Assembly (NCBI GenBank): GCA_021300075.1
Contig: JAJTIB010000101.1
Coordinates: forward strand, 1-14,423
Reading direction: 5' to 3'
DNA from: Rickettsiales bacterium
GTDB lineage: Bacteria; Pseudomonadota; Alphaproteobacteria; Rickettsiales; UBA3002
Length of the DNA stretch: 14,423 bases
The number at the start of each line of letters is the position of its first letter. Within the stretch, counting starts at the first letter, position 1. This document shows positions 8,692 to 14,423 of this stretch, piece after piece. A model generated the notes under the pieces. That model did not search any database. It saw nothing but the letters and a program-made list of their open reading frames with translations, and was not told the origin of the DNA. A program made the translations under genes and the position numbers.

Positions 8692-9797
8692 CTCCATCCT
8701 TTACCACTGTACCCGTCGCCCTTGGGGCGCGCAGTTATGAAATCCGTATTGGTCAGGGACTGCTTACTGGGGCGGCAACCCATATCGCGCCGGTATTACG
8801 CGCACCGCGTGTGATTGTTGTGGCCGACAGGGCGGTTGAGGAAGCCGCCAAGACGCTGATGGTGGATCTGCTCACGCATGGGATTCGTGCAGAAATACTT
8901 TTTATTGCGGCGGGAGAGGCAACGAAATCTTTTGCCGGATTTGCGGATCTGTCCGAGCGTATTCTTAGCCTCCGGCCAGACCGTAAAACGACGCTGATTG
9001 CGGTTGGTGGCGGGGTGGCGGGGGATCTCGTCGGGTTTGTAGCCAGCGTGCTGCTCAGGGGGGTGGATTTTATTCAAGTTCCTACCACGCTGTTGGCGCA
9101 GGTCGATAGTTCGGTCGGCGGCAAGACGGGCATCAATACGAGCGCTGGGAAAAATCTGATAGGGAGCTTTTATCAGCCGCGACTGGTGCTGATTGACCTT
9201 GATGTGTTGGCGACATTACCGCCGCGTGAATTGCGCGCGGGCTATGCTGAAATCATCAAATACGGACTGATTATGGATGCTGAATTTTTCGGCTGGTGTG
9301 AGCGCCACGGCGCAGCGTTGCTTGAGGGTGATGCCGCCTACCGTGCCCGCGCGATTGCTGCCTGCTGCCGCATGAAAGCGCAGATTGTGGGTGCGGACGA
9401 GCAGGAATCTGACCTTCGGGCTATCCTCAATTTCGGCCATACATTTGGCCATGCGCTCGAAGCCGAGGCTGGATATGACGGCTCGCTGCTGCATGGCGAG
9501 GCGGTGGCACTGGGGATGGTGATGGGCTGCCGCTTATCGGAAAAATTGGGACTGCTTGACGCAGGCATCCGTTCGCGGCTGGTCGCGCATCTGGAGGTGG
9601 CTGGCATGAAAGCAAGCCTGAAAGATACAGGCCATCGATGGAATGCAGAAAAAATTGCCGCGCATTTCGCGAGCGACAAGAAAACCGAAAACGGCGCGCT
9701 GACTTTTATTGTACTTGAAGCTGCAGGTCGCGCAAAAATCCTGAAGCAGGTGGCGGCGGAAATGGCACGGGAAGTGGTAAAGGAAATGGTAGGGTAG
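8688..9797 (+). CDS. aroB: 3-dehydroquinate synthase AroB
   Basis: AroB converts DAHP to 3-dehydroquinate, the second step of the shikimate pathway, using NAD and a divalent metal. The 369-residue length is normal. Key sites are the NAD-binding G-G-G-V-A-G-D-L-V-G-F (107-117), D-S-S-V-G-G-K-T-G-I-N (140-150) and the three metal ligands expected from the family: E188 (in A-E-I-I-K-Y-G), H251 (in N-F-G-H-T-F-G-H) and H269 (in L-L-H-G-E-A-V-A). It starts at a GTG overlapping the aroK stop. Its own stop is three bases before the next ATG, so all these genes are likely one operon. Nothing appears missing or altered. Confidence 0.96.
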   Translation: MTPSFTTVPVALGARSYEIRIGQGLLTGAATHIAPVLRAPRVIVVADRAVEEAAKTLMVDLLTHGIRAEILFIAAGEATKSFAGFADLSERILSLRPDRKTTLIAVGGGVAGDLVGFVASVLLRGVDFIQVPTTLLAQVDSSVGGKTGINTSAGKNLIGSFYQPRLVLIDLDVLATLPPRELRAGYAEIIKYGLIMDAEFFGWCERHGAALLEGDAAYRARAIAACCRMKAQIVGADEQESDLRAILNFGHTFGHALEAEAGYDGSLLHGEAVALGMVMGCRLSEKLGLLDAGIRSRLVAHLEVAGMKASLKDTGHRWNAEKIAAHFASDKKTENGALTFIVLEAAGRAKILKQVAAEMAREVVKEMVG

Positions 9798-9800
9798 GCA

Positions 9801-11099
9801 ATGGACTATATCACGTTCGATGTATTGCTGATTTTTATATGCATTATTTGCTCGGCGTTTTTTTCCAGTTCGGAAACGGCGCTCACCGCGGTGTCACGCG
9901 CGCACATGTTTGCGCTGCTGCAGGAGGGCGTGAAACGCGCCGGTCTCGTGATCAGGCTGCGTGACAAGAAAGATGCACTGATTGGCACGATACTTTTGGG
10001 CAACACGGTGGTTAATATTGCCGCCGCCTCAATCGGCACACTGGTGTGTGTGCGCCTGTTCGGCGAAGAGCTGGGGCCGGTTTATGCAACGGTGATTCTG
10101 ACGTTGGTGATCCTGATTTTTGGTGAGGTTCTACCGAAAACCGTTGCGATCCACCATGCCGAACGCTTGTCGCTTGTTGTTGCGCCGCTTCTGAATTTCG
10201 TGGTGAAAATATTCTGGCCAATCACCCGCATGGTGCAGTTGGTGGTGCGCGGTATTCTGCGGTTTTTTGGCATGGATGTGACGCAGGTCAAGTCGATAGG
10301 ATCGGCAGAAGATGCGATTCGTGGGGCAATTGAATTGCATCACAGTGAGGGTGAGGTTGAGAAAAGTGACCGCGATATGCTGGGCAGCATTCTCGATTTG
10401 AACAAGCGCACGCTAGATCAGATCATGATTCACCGCTCGGAGGTGGAGATGATTGATCTCGGCGCGGAGCCGGACACGATCATTGCCGAGGCCATCGCCA
10501 GTACCCATAGCCGCATTCCGCTATGGAAGAATGAGCCGGAAAATATCGTCGGTATTCTACATATGAAGGATCTGCTGCGGTTAATTCGCGAACGGCGTAT
10601 CGGCATCACCCGCGAAATGATTCGCCAGATTACCCGCAAGCCCTGGTTTGTGCCCGAGACAACAACGCTCGCCGACCAGCTGAGTGCCTTTCGCAGCAAG
10701 CGTAAGCATTTTGTTTGCGTGGTCGATGAATACGGCGCCTGGAAAGGGATCGTAACGCTTGAGGATATTCTTGAAGAAATCGTGGGTGCGATTGATGACG
10801 AGCATGATCCGCGCGGGGTAGCAGAGATTATCCCTTACGGCGAATATGCCTACCGCGTTGCCGGCCGCGTGCCGGTGCGCGATTTAAACCGGCATCTCGA
10901 CTGGCATTTGCCCGAGGATCATGCCGCGACGCTGGCCGGACTGGTGCTGCATCACGCCCGCGTAATTCCTGAGAAAGGCGCGGTGTTCGAATTCGAGGGG
11001 ACGCGCTTTACCGTAGCCGAGAAAAAAGGCCATCAATTGACAGAATTGATGGTCGAACGCCTGGCCGACGAAGACGCTTTCGAAGACGCGCAGGAATAG
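9801..11099 (+). CDS. CNNM/CorC (HlyC-type, DUF21-CBS) membrane transporter
   Basis: The 432-residue protein has the full architecture of the CNNM/CorB group. There is a DUF21 membrane domain with about four helices (1-160) containing S-S-S-E-T-A (22-27), G-N-T (67-69) and F-G-E-V-L-P-K-T (107-114). Then come a pair of CBS domains (about 205-330, with H-M-K-D-L-L and V-D-E-Y-G-A-W-K-G-I-V-T-L-E-D-I) and a C-terminal CorC/HlyC domain (about 342-425). Members of this group transport or regulate magnesium, and ATP-magnesium binds the CBS pair; older hemolysin names are historical. It follows aroB by three bases. The aroK-aroB-CNNM order recurs in Alphaproteobacteria. The substrate in this organism is not shown by sequence. 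The C-terminus is acidic. Confidence 0.92.
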   Translation: MDYITFDVLLIFICIICSAFFSSSETALTAVSRAHMFALLQEGVKRAGLVIRLRDKKDALIGTILLGNTVVNIAAASIGTLVCVRLFGEELGPVYATVILTLVILIFGEVLPKTVAIHHAERLSLVVAPLLNFVVKIFWPITRMVQLVVRGILRFFGMDVTQVKSIGSAEDAIRGAIELHHSEGEVEKSDRDMLGSILDLNKRTLDQIMIHRSEVEMIDLGAEPDTIIAEAIASTHSRIPLWKNEPENIVGILHMKDLLRLIRERRIGITREMIRQITRKPWFVPETTTLADQLSAFRSKRKHFVCVVDEYGAWKGIVTLEDILEEIVGAIDDEHDPRGVAEIIPYGEYAYRVAGRVPVRDLNRHLDWHLPEDHAATLAGLVLHHARVIPEKGAVFEFEGTRFTVAEKKGHQLTELMVERLADEDAFEDAQE

Positions 11100-11105
11100 C
11101 CAGCC

Positions 11106-11282
11106 ATGAAAACATCTTCTGCAAACGTAGTGTTTGAATTTATCACGATGGGTCGTTATGTGAAAGTCAGCGCGATTGACATGGCCACGGGCCGTGAGGT
11201 CAGTATTGTCGGTGATGCGGCAGCCAGTGAAGTTGAGTTACAACACATTGCCCTGGCAAAACTTCATAAAACGCAGAAGTAA
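11106..11282 (+). CDS. DUF6898-like small protein, 58 residues
   Basis: This short gene runs from an ATG six bases after the transporter's stop to a TAA at 11280-11282. The product contains V-V-F-E-F, then G-R-Y-V-K-V-S-A-I-D-x-A-T-G-R-E-V-S-I-V-G, and ends in L-A-K-L-H-K. This pattern (a beta-rich core with V-K-V-S-A-I-D plus T-G-x-E-V-S-I-V-G, then a short helix) matches my recollection of the small alphaproteobacterial DUF6898 family, which has no assigned function. AGGA lies about ten bases before the ATG, overlapping the end of the upstream gene. It has no signal peptide or membrane segment and is probably cytosolic. It is very likely the last gene of the aro operon. The family identity comes from memory of the motif, not from a search. 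Confidence 0.78.
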   Translation: MKTSSANVVFEFITMGRYVKVSAIDMATGREVSIVGDAAASEVELQHIALAKLHKTQK

Positions 11283-11322
11283 CAATTCAATTGAGCCGCT
11301 TCCACCCTCGGGATACATTCAA

Positions 11323-11335
11323 AGGAAAGATATTG
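11323..11335 (+). promoter_or_regulatory. Ribosome site favouring a TTG start for the chemoreceptor
   Basis: AGGA (11323-11326) is followed after six bases by an in-frame TTG (11333-11335), a better-spaced ribosome site than the downstream ATG codons have. Using this TTG would add five residues to the annotated N-terminus. The further upstream TTG at 11291 has no comparable site. Confidence 0.35.
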
Positions 11336-11347
11336 TTGAGCCACACC

Positions 11348-12634
11348 ATGCACCAACCACAAAGCAAAGGTCTCATGCGGATTTTTCTGAGCCTTACCAC
11401 CAGGCTCCAATTTTCATTGTTTTTTTTATCTGCGGTTGGATTGGCTTTTGGGGTGCGTTCCTACCTGCATGTGAAGGCAGATTTTGGCATAGATGCCGCG
11501 CAAATTTTCAAACATGATCTGTATATCCAGTTTTTTATTGCGCTGGTGGTGAATGGAATTGTGGGCTGGTATATTCACCAGGTCACGACCCGGCGTATCT
11601 CCATTCTTTCCGAGCGAATGCGCGCCCTGGCCAAGGGCAATCTTGAGATTGAAGTGCCGTATGTGTTATACGGCGACCAGATCGGCAGCATGGCGCGCAA
11701 GGTCAAAGTATTTCAGGATAACGCTTTAGCCCTACGGCGTTTGGAGCACGAGCAGCAAGAACTGCGCCGGACAGCGGAAGCCGAACGTATAAAAGTATTG
11801 CACGATCTGGCGACGACGATGGACGACTCGGTGAAGTCGATTACCAACCAGCTTGATGTGTCCACCGGCAAACTTGATGATGCCAGCCATCAGGTAGCCA
11901 ACGCATCCGAGCGAGTGGTGCAAGGGGTGATGGAATTATTTGAGATTGCCAATAAGACTTCTGACGTGACAGTGAATGTATCACAGGCGGCGCAGGAGTT
12001 ATCGCTGTCGATTGAGGAAATCAGCCGTCAGGTCTCGCGCTCTTCACAGGTGACGCAGGTGGCGGTGGAGAAGGCTCAACATGCCGATAAGGCGATTCAT
12101 GCGCTCTCCGAAGGTGCCGCAAAAATCGGCGAGGTGGTGGATCTGGTGCGTAGCATTGCCTCGCAGATTAATCTTCTCGCCTTGAACGCGACGATTGAAG
12201 CTGCCCGCGCGGGTGAGGCGGGCAGGGGCTTTGCGGTCGTCGCCTCGGAAGTGAAAATGCTCGCCAGCCAGACCGCAAAAGCGACGGAACAGATTTCGCA
12301 TATTGTTTCTGGCATTCAAGCTGAGGTAGGATTAACCGTGACCTCGATTAAGGATATTACCGAGTCAGTGGAGCAGGTAAATGAGATTGCGACCGTGATC
12401 GCTTCCGCCGTTGAGGAACAGGACGCGGCTACGCGCGGCATCGCTGGAAATATCCACGAAGCGGCCAGTTACACACAGCAATTGGCGGAGACTACGCAAG
12501 GTGTGTCGGGCACAAGCCAACAGTCGGGCGTCGCCTCGCAGGAGATGCTGGGGGCGACACGGTTGGTGCGTGAGCAGTTGGAATTACTGAGCCAGAAGGT
12601 GGGTGCACTTGTGACTTCCCTGCGGCAGGCGTAA
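11348..12634 (+). CDS. Methyl-accepting chemotaxis protein with a minimal periplasmic loop
   Basis: From the ATG at 11348 this is a 428-residue receptor. It has a membrane helix (about 21-36), a periplasmic loop of only about 23 residues, a second helix (about 60-79), a HAMP domain (about 77-130) and a long helical signalling hairpin (about 195-410). The conserved tip binding CheA/CheW is I-A-S-Q-I-N-L-L-A-L-N-A-T-I-E-A-A-R-A-G-E-A-G-R-G-F (270-295). There is no periplasmic ligand-binding domain and no C-terminal CheR-docking pentapeptide. The start is uncertain. TTG at 11333 has the best ribosome site (AGGA six bases before), ATG 11348 has a weak GAG, and ATG 11375 has AAGG four bases before; all keep both helices. 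It may sense through its helices, HAMP or a partner protein. The presence of an MCP implies a chemotaxis system elsewhere in the genome. Confidence 0.93.
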   Translation: MHQPQSKGLMRIFLSLTTRLQFSLFFLSAVGLAFGVRSYLHVKADFGIDAAQIFKHDLYIQFFIALVVNGIVGWYIHQVTTRRISILSERMRALAKGNLEIEVPYVLYGDQIGSMARKVKVFQDNALALRRLEHEQQELRRTAEAERIKVLHDLATTMDDSVKSITNQLDVSTGKLDDASHQVANASERVVQGVMELFEIANKTSDVTVNVSQAAQELSLSIEEISRQVSRSSQVTQVAVEKAQHADKAIHALSEGAAKIGEVVDLVRSIASQINLLALNATIEAARAGEAGRGFAVVASEVKMLASQTAKATEQISHIVSGIQAEVGLTVTSIKDITESVEQVNEIATVIASAVEEQDAATRGIAGNIHEAASYTQQLAETTQGVSGTSQQSGVASQEMLGATRLVREQLELLSQKVGALVTSLRQA

Positions 12635-12663
12635 GCGATGCTTTTCTTGCTTGTGTCAATCAT

Positions 12664-12692
12664 TTGCGGCTGTTAAGCCTTCTGCATACTAT
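12664..12692 (+). promoter_or_regulatory. Candidate promoter of the amino acid permease gene
   Basis: TTGCGG (12664-12669) and TACTAT (12687-12692) are spaced by exactly 17 bases. They lie in the 80-base gap after the chemoreceptor gene and about 23 bases before the permease ATG, leaving a short leader that contains the ribosome site. The -35 keeps TTG and the -10 matches four of six consensus positions, so this is plausible but unproven. Confidence 0.4.
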
Positions 12693-12714
12693 TCCATTTA
12701 CAGGGAGTGACAGC

Positions 12715-14163
12715 ATGTTGAAACAAATGCTTGCGCGTAAATCCATTGCTCAGATTCAACATGAAGCGAACACCCATTCCTTGAGGCGATCGCTTGGTAA
12801 ATGGAACCTGCTCTCGCTCGGCGTTGGCTGCATTATCGGTGCGGGGATTTTCGTCATGACGGGGACGGCGGCGGCGCAATATGCGGGCCCGGCGATTATT
12901 CTTTCCTTTATTTTTGCGGGACTGGCCTGTGCTTTTGCCGGGCTATGCTACGCTGAACTGGCTTCGGTGCTTCCTGTTTCCGGCAGTGCCTATACCTATG
13001 CCTATGCCACGCTGGGTGAGGTTTTCGCCTGGGTGATGGGTTGGCTTCTGGTGCTTGAATATGGTCTTGCCGCCTCGACGGTTGCGGTCGGCTGGTCGGG
13101 GTATGTGGGGAGTTTTCTCAAAGATATCGGCATCATTATTCCGCCTGCATTTTCCGCTGCTACCGGCACGATGGTGACGCTGGCTGATGGCTCGCAGATT
13201 GAGTCTATTTTCAATCTTCCCGCTTTCCTCGGGGTGATGGCAGTGACGCTGCTGTTGGTGCTTGGGGTTAAAGAATCGGCCTCGGTTAATAATGTGATTG
13301 TATTTATCAAGGTCTCGGTGATTCTGGCGTTTATCGCGATTGGCGTGTTCTATGTGAATTTTGATAATCTCACCCCGTTTATTCCCGAGAATGAAGGTCC
13401 GGGTAAGTTTGGGATGGATGGGGTGCTGCGCGCGGCGTCAGTGATTTTCTTTGCCTATGTTGGGTTTGAGGCGGTATCAACGGCGGCGGCGGAGGCAAAA
13501 AATCCCCAGAAAGACATGCCGTTTGGGATTATTGGCTCACTTCTTGTGTGTACCATTATCTACATGGCAATGGCCTTTGTTCTGACTGGTGTGGTGCATT
13601 ATACCGAGCTCAATGTACCCGATCCAATTGCGGTCGCGGTGGATCAGATCGGCCTGGGCTGGTTTGCCTTCATCATCAAAATCGGTGCGATTATGGGCCT
13701 CAGTTCGGTGATGTTGGTTTTGCTTTACGGCCAGACGCGGATTTTTTACACTATGGCGAAAGATGGGCTGTTGCCGGGATTCATCGCTAAGGTACACCCA
13801 AAATTTCATACCCCCTATCTCAATACGCTGCTGGTGGGCGCGGCGGTGTCGCTAGCGGCGGGGACGATGCCTATCAGCCAATTGGGGGATCTGGTATCCC
13901 TGGGCACGCTTTGTGCCTTTGCGATTGTCTGTATGAGTGTCCTCTATCTGCACTATAAGGAGCCAAATCTGGTGCGCCCCTACAGCACGCCTTTCAAGCC
14001 CTTCGTCCCCATCCTCGGGATTTTGTTCTGCGGATATCTGATTGCACAGATGCCCTGGAGTACGTTCGTGCAGCTGAAACTGTTCTTCCTCATCGGCGTC
14101 ATCATTTATGTGTTTTATGGTCGCCGGCATAGCCTGCTTGCTAAAGCGAATCAGGCAAGTTAG
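12715..14163 (+). CDS. APC-superfamily amino acid permease (cationic amino acid transporter type)
   Basis: The 482-residue inner-membrane protein has about twelve hydrophobic helices. After a cytoplasmic N-terminus with H-S-L-R-R-S-L-G-K-W (21-30), the first helix carries the broken-helix motif G-C-I-I-G-A-G-I-F-V-M-T-G (38-50), which binds the substrate backbone in this fold. The sixth helix region has F-A-Y-V-G-F-E-A (246-253) and then E-A-K-N-P (260-264), typical of the APC family. R-I-F-Y-T-M-A-K-D-G-L-L-P near the eighth helix is characteristic of YfnA/CAT-like permeases. It probably imports amino acids by proton or cation coupling; the exact substrate cannot be read. The ATG at 12715 is well supported by GGGAG seven bases upstream. 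A longer frame from a TTG at 12664 lacks such a site and overlaps the candidate promoter. Confidence 0.92.
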   Translation: MLKQMLARKSIAQIQHEANTHSLRRSLGKWNLLSLGVGCIIGAGIFVMTGTAAAQYAGPAIILSFIFAGLACAFAGLCYAELASVLPVSGSAYTYAYATLGEVFAWVMGWLLVLEYGLAASTVAVGWSGYVGSFLKDIGIIIPPAFSAATGTMVTLADGSQIESIFNLPAFLGVMAVTLLLVLGVKESASVNNVIVFIKVSVILAFIAIGVFYVNFDNLTPFIPENEGPGKFGMDGVLRAASVIFFAYVGFEAVSTAAAEAKNPQKDMPFGIIGSLLVCTIIYMAMAFVLTGVVHYTELNVPDPIAVAVDQIGLGWFAFIIKIGAIMGLSSVMLVLLYGQTRIFYTMAKDGLLPGFIAKVHPKFHTPYLNTLLVGAAVSLAAGTMPISQLGDLVSLGTLCAFAIVCMSVLYLHYKEPNLVRPYSTPFKPFVPILGILFCGYLIAQMPWSTFVQLKLFFLIGVIIYVFYGRRHSLLAKANQAS

Positions 14164-14191
14164 AAAGTTGAGCCAAGATTTCTTTTTGCGT

Positions 14192-14263
14192 GCTGCGACG
14201 GATCGGTCGGTAGAGCGCCTCACGCGAAATGATGCGGTCAGTTGTTCAAGTCTTCATGTCACT
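14192..14263 (+). pseudogene. Degenerate tRNA-like sequence (possible tRNA remnant)
   Basis: D-arm-like GGTCGGTAGAGC (14205-14216) and T-loop-like GTTCAAGTC (14244-14252) are separated by 28 bases, exactly the tRNA distance from position 25 to 54. In standard numbering the D stem (14201-14204 with 14213-14216) pairs three of four. The anticodon stem (14218-14222 with 14230-14234) pairs four of five around a seven-base loop CGCGAAA. The variable loop is five bases (CGGTC). The T stem pairs only two of five and the acceptor about four of seven counting a wobble. Position 33 is G rather than T, and there is no encoded CCA. It therefore cannot be a working tRNA. It could be a decayed gene, an old integration scar or chance. 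Confidence 0.35.
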
Positions 14264-14423
14264 ATTCCTGGCCGTATGGTTTCGCAGTAATTTGCCGATG
14301 GGCGGTTATCACTTCCGCGGAGATAACATTAAAGCATTTATCATTGGTGTTGTGGGAAGGGATGAAGAGGGGTCTTTTATCGCTGGGGAGCTACTCAGGA
14401 GAGGTATAACTCTACTCGATAAC
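14229..14423 (+). CDS. Unrecognised open frame, N-terminal part (cut by window edge)
   Basis: From a double ATG at 14229/14232 the frame stays open for 65 codons to the window end; an in-frame stop lies at 14211-14213. I do not recognise it. The N-terminus has a short hydrophobic stretch (about residues 5-18) that could be a signal or membrane anchor. It is followed by G-Y-H-F-R-G-D-N-I-K-A-F-I-I-G-V-V-G-R-D-E-E-G-S and L-L-R-R-G. The latter part vaguely resembles the first strand, Gly-rich turn and helix of a nucleotide-sugar dehydratase or other Rossmann protein, but with extra residues, so this is weak. Codons such as AGG, AGA, ATA and CTA are used freely, unlike the neighbours. There is no good ribosome site, and the start overlaps the tRNA-like sequence. 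A later start at 14298 is also possible. Confidence 0.35.
   Translation, partial: MMRSVVQVFMSLFLAVWFRSNLPMGGYHFRGDNIKAFIIGVVGRDEEGSFIAGELLRRGITLLDN

Noticed and set aside
12664..12714. TTG at 12664 as the permease start
   Set aside because: No ribosome site is present and the ATG at 12715 has a strong one.
14131..14197. Terminator after the permease (CTTGC/GCAAG with a T-rich run downstream)
   Set aside because: The stem is only five pairs around 13 bases, lies in the coding end, and the T-run is about 20 bases away from it.

Overview
The window reads as a chromosomal segment of an alphaproteobacterium that I cannot place to order. The evidence is the dnaG-rpoD pair, a bacterial NDUFA12-type complex I subunit next to an MlaD-family gene and a DUF2155 gene, an aroK-aroB-CNNM transporter cluster, and a 58-residue DUF6898-like protein. 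These are arrangements and families typical of that class. Base composition is moderately GC-rich and fairly even. The exception is the last 200 bases, where codon use looks different.

Layout, left to right. A YgjP/DUF45 metal-dependent hydrolase is cut by the left edge and runs leftwards (519 to 1). Diverging from it is a rightward replication/transcription block: dnaG primase (643-2568) and rpoD, the primary sigma factor (2650-5010). Close behind come an NDUFA12-family protein (5020-5385), a small repeat-containing lipoprotein (5382-5669), an MlaD-family lipid-transport protein (5751-6260) and a secreted DUF2155 protein (6267-6995). On the other strand, overlapping the DUF2155 gene tail to tail, lies xerD (7924-6956). 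It is preceded, stop against start, by a 42-residue membrane protein (8053-7925). Divergent from these runs a tight operon of aroK, aroB, a CNNM/CorC-type transporter and a 58-residue DUF6898-like protein (8110-11282). Then follow a chemoreceptor (11348-12634) and an APC-family amino acid permease (12715-14163). The last 260 bases hold a degenerate tRNA-like sequence and the start of an unrecognised open frame that leaves the window.

Most genes are housekeeping: priming of replication, basal transcription, respiration, outer-membrane lipid homeostasis, chromosome dimer resolution, the shikimate pathway, sensing and amino acid uptake. The unusual material sits inside or beside them. (1) dnaG carries an in-frame block of about 120 bp made of inverted repeats, which adds a roughly 40-residue Pro/Gly/Arg-rich linker between the polymerase core and the helicase-binding domain. 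This resembles the coding-sequence insertions of mobile palindromic repeats known from Rickettsia. (2) RpoD begins with a Lys/Pro-rich, histone-H1-like tail of about 130 residues. (3) The small lipoprotein ends in near-identical 17-residue repeats, each with a Cys pair, and has an older Cys-free copy upstream. (4) The right edge holds a decayed tRNA-like sequence in exact tRNA register. I found no CRISPR array, no intact mobile element and no complete RNA gene. No defence or biosynthetic system is evident.
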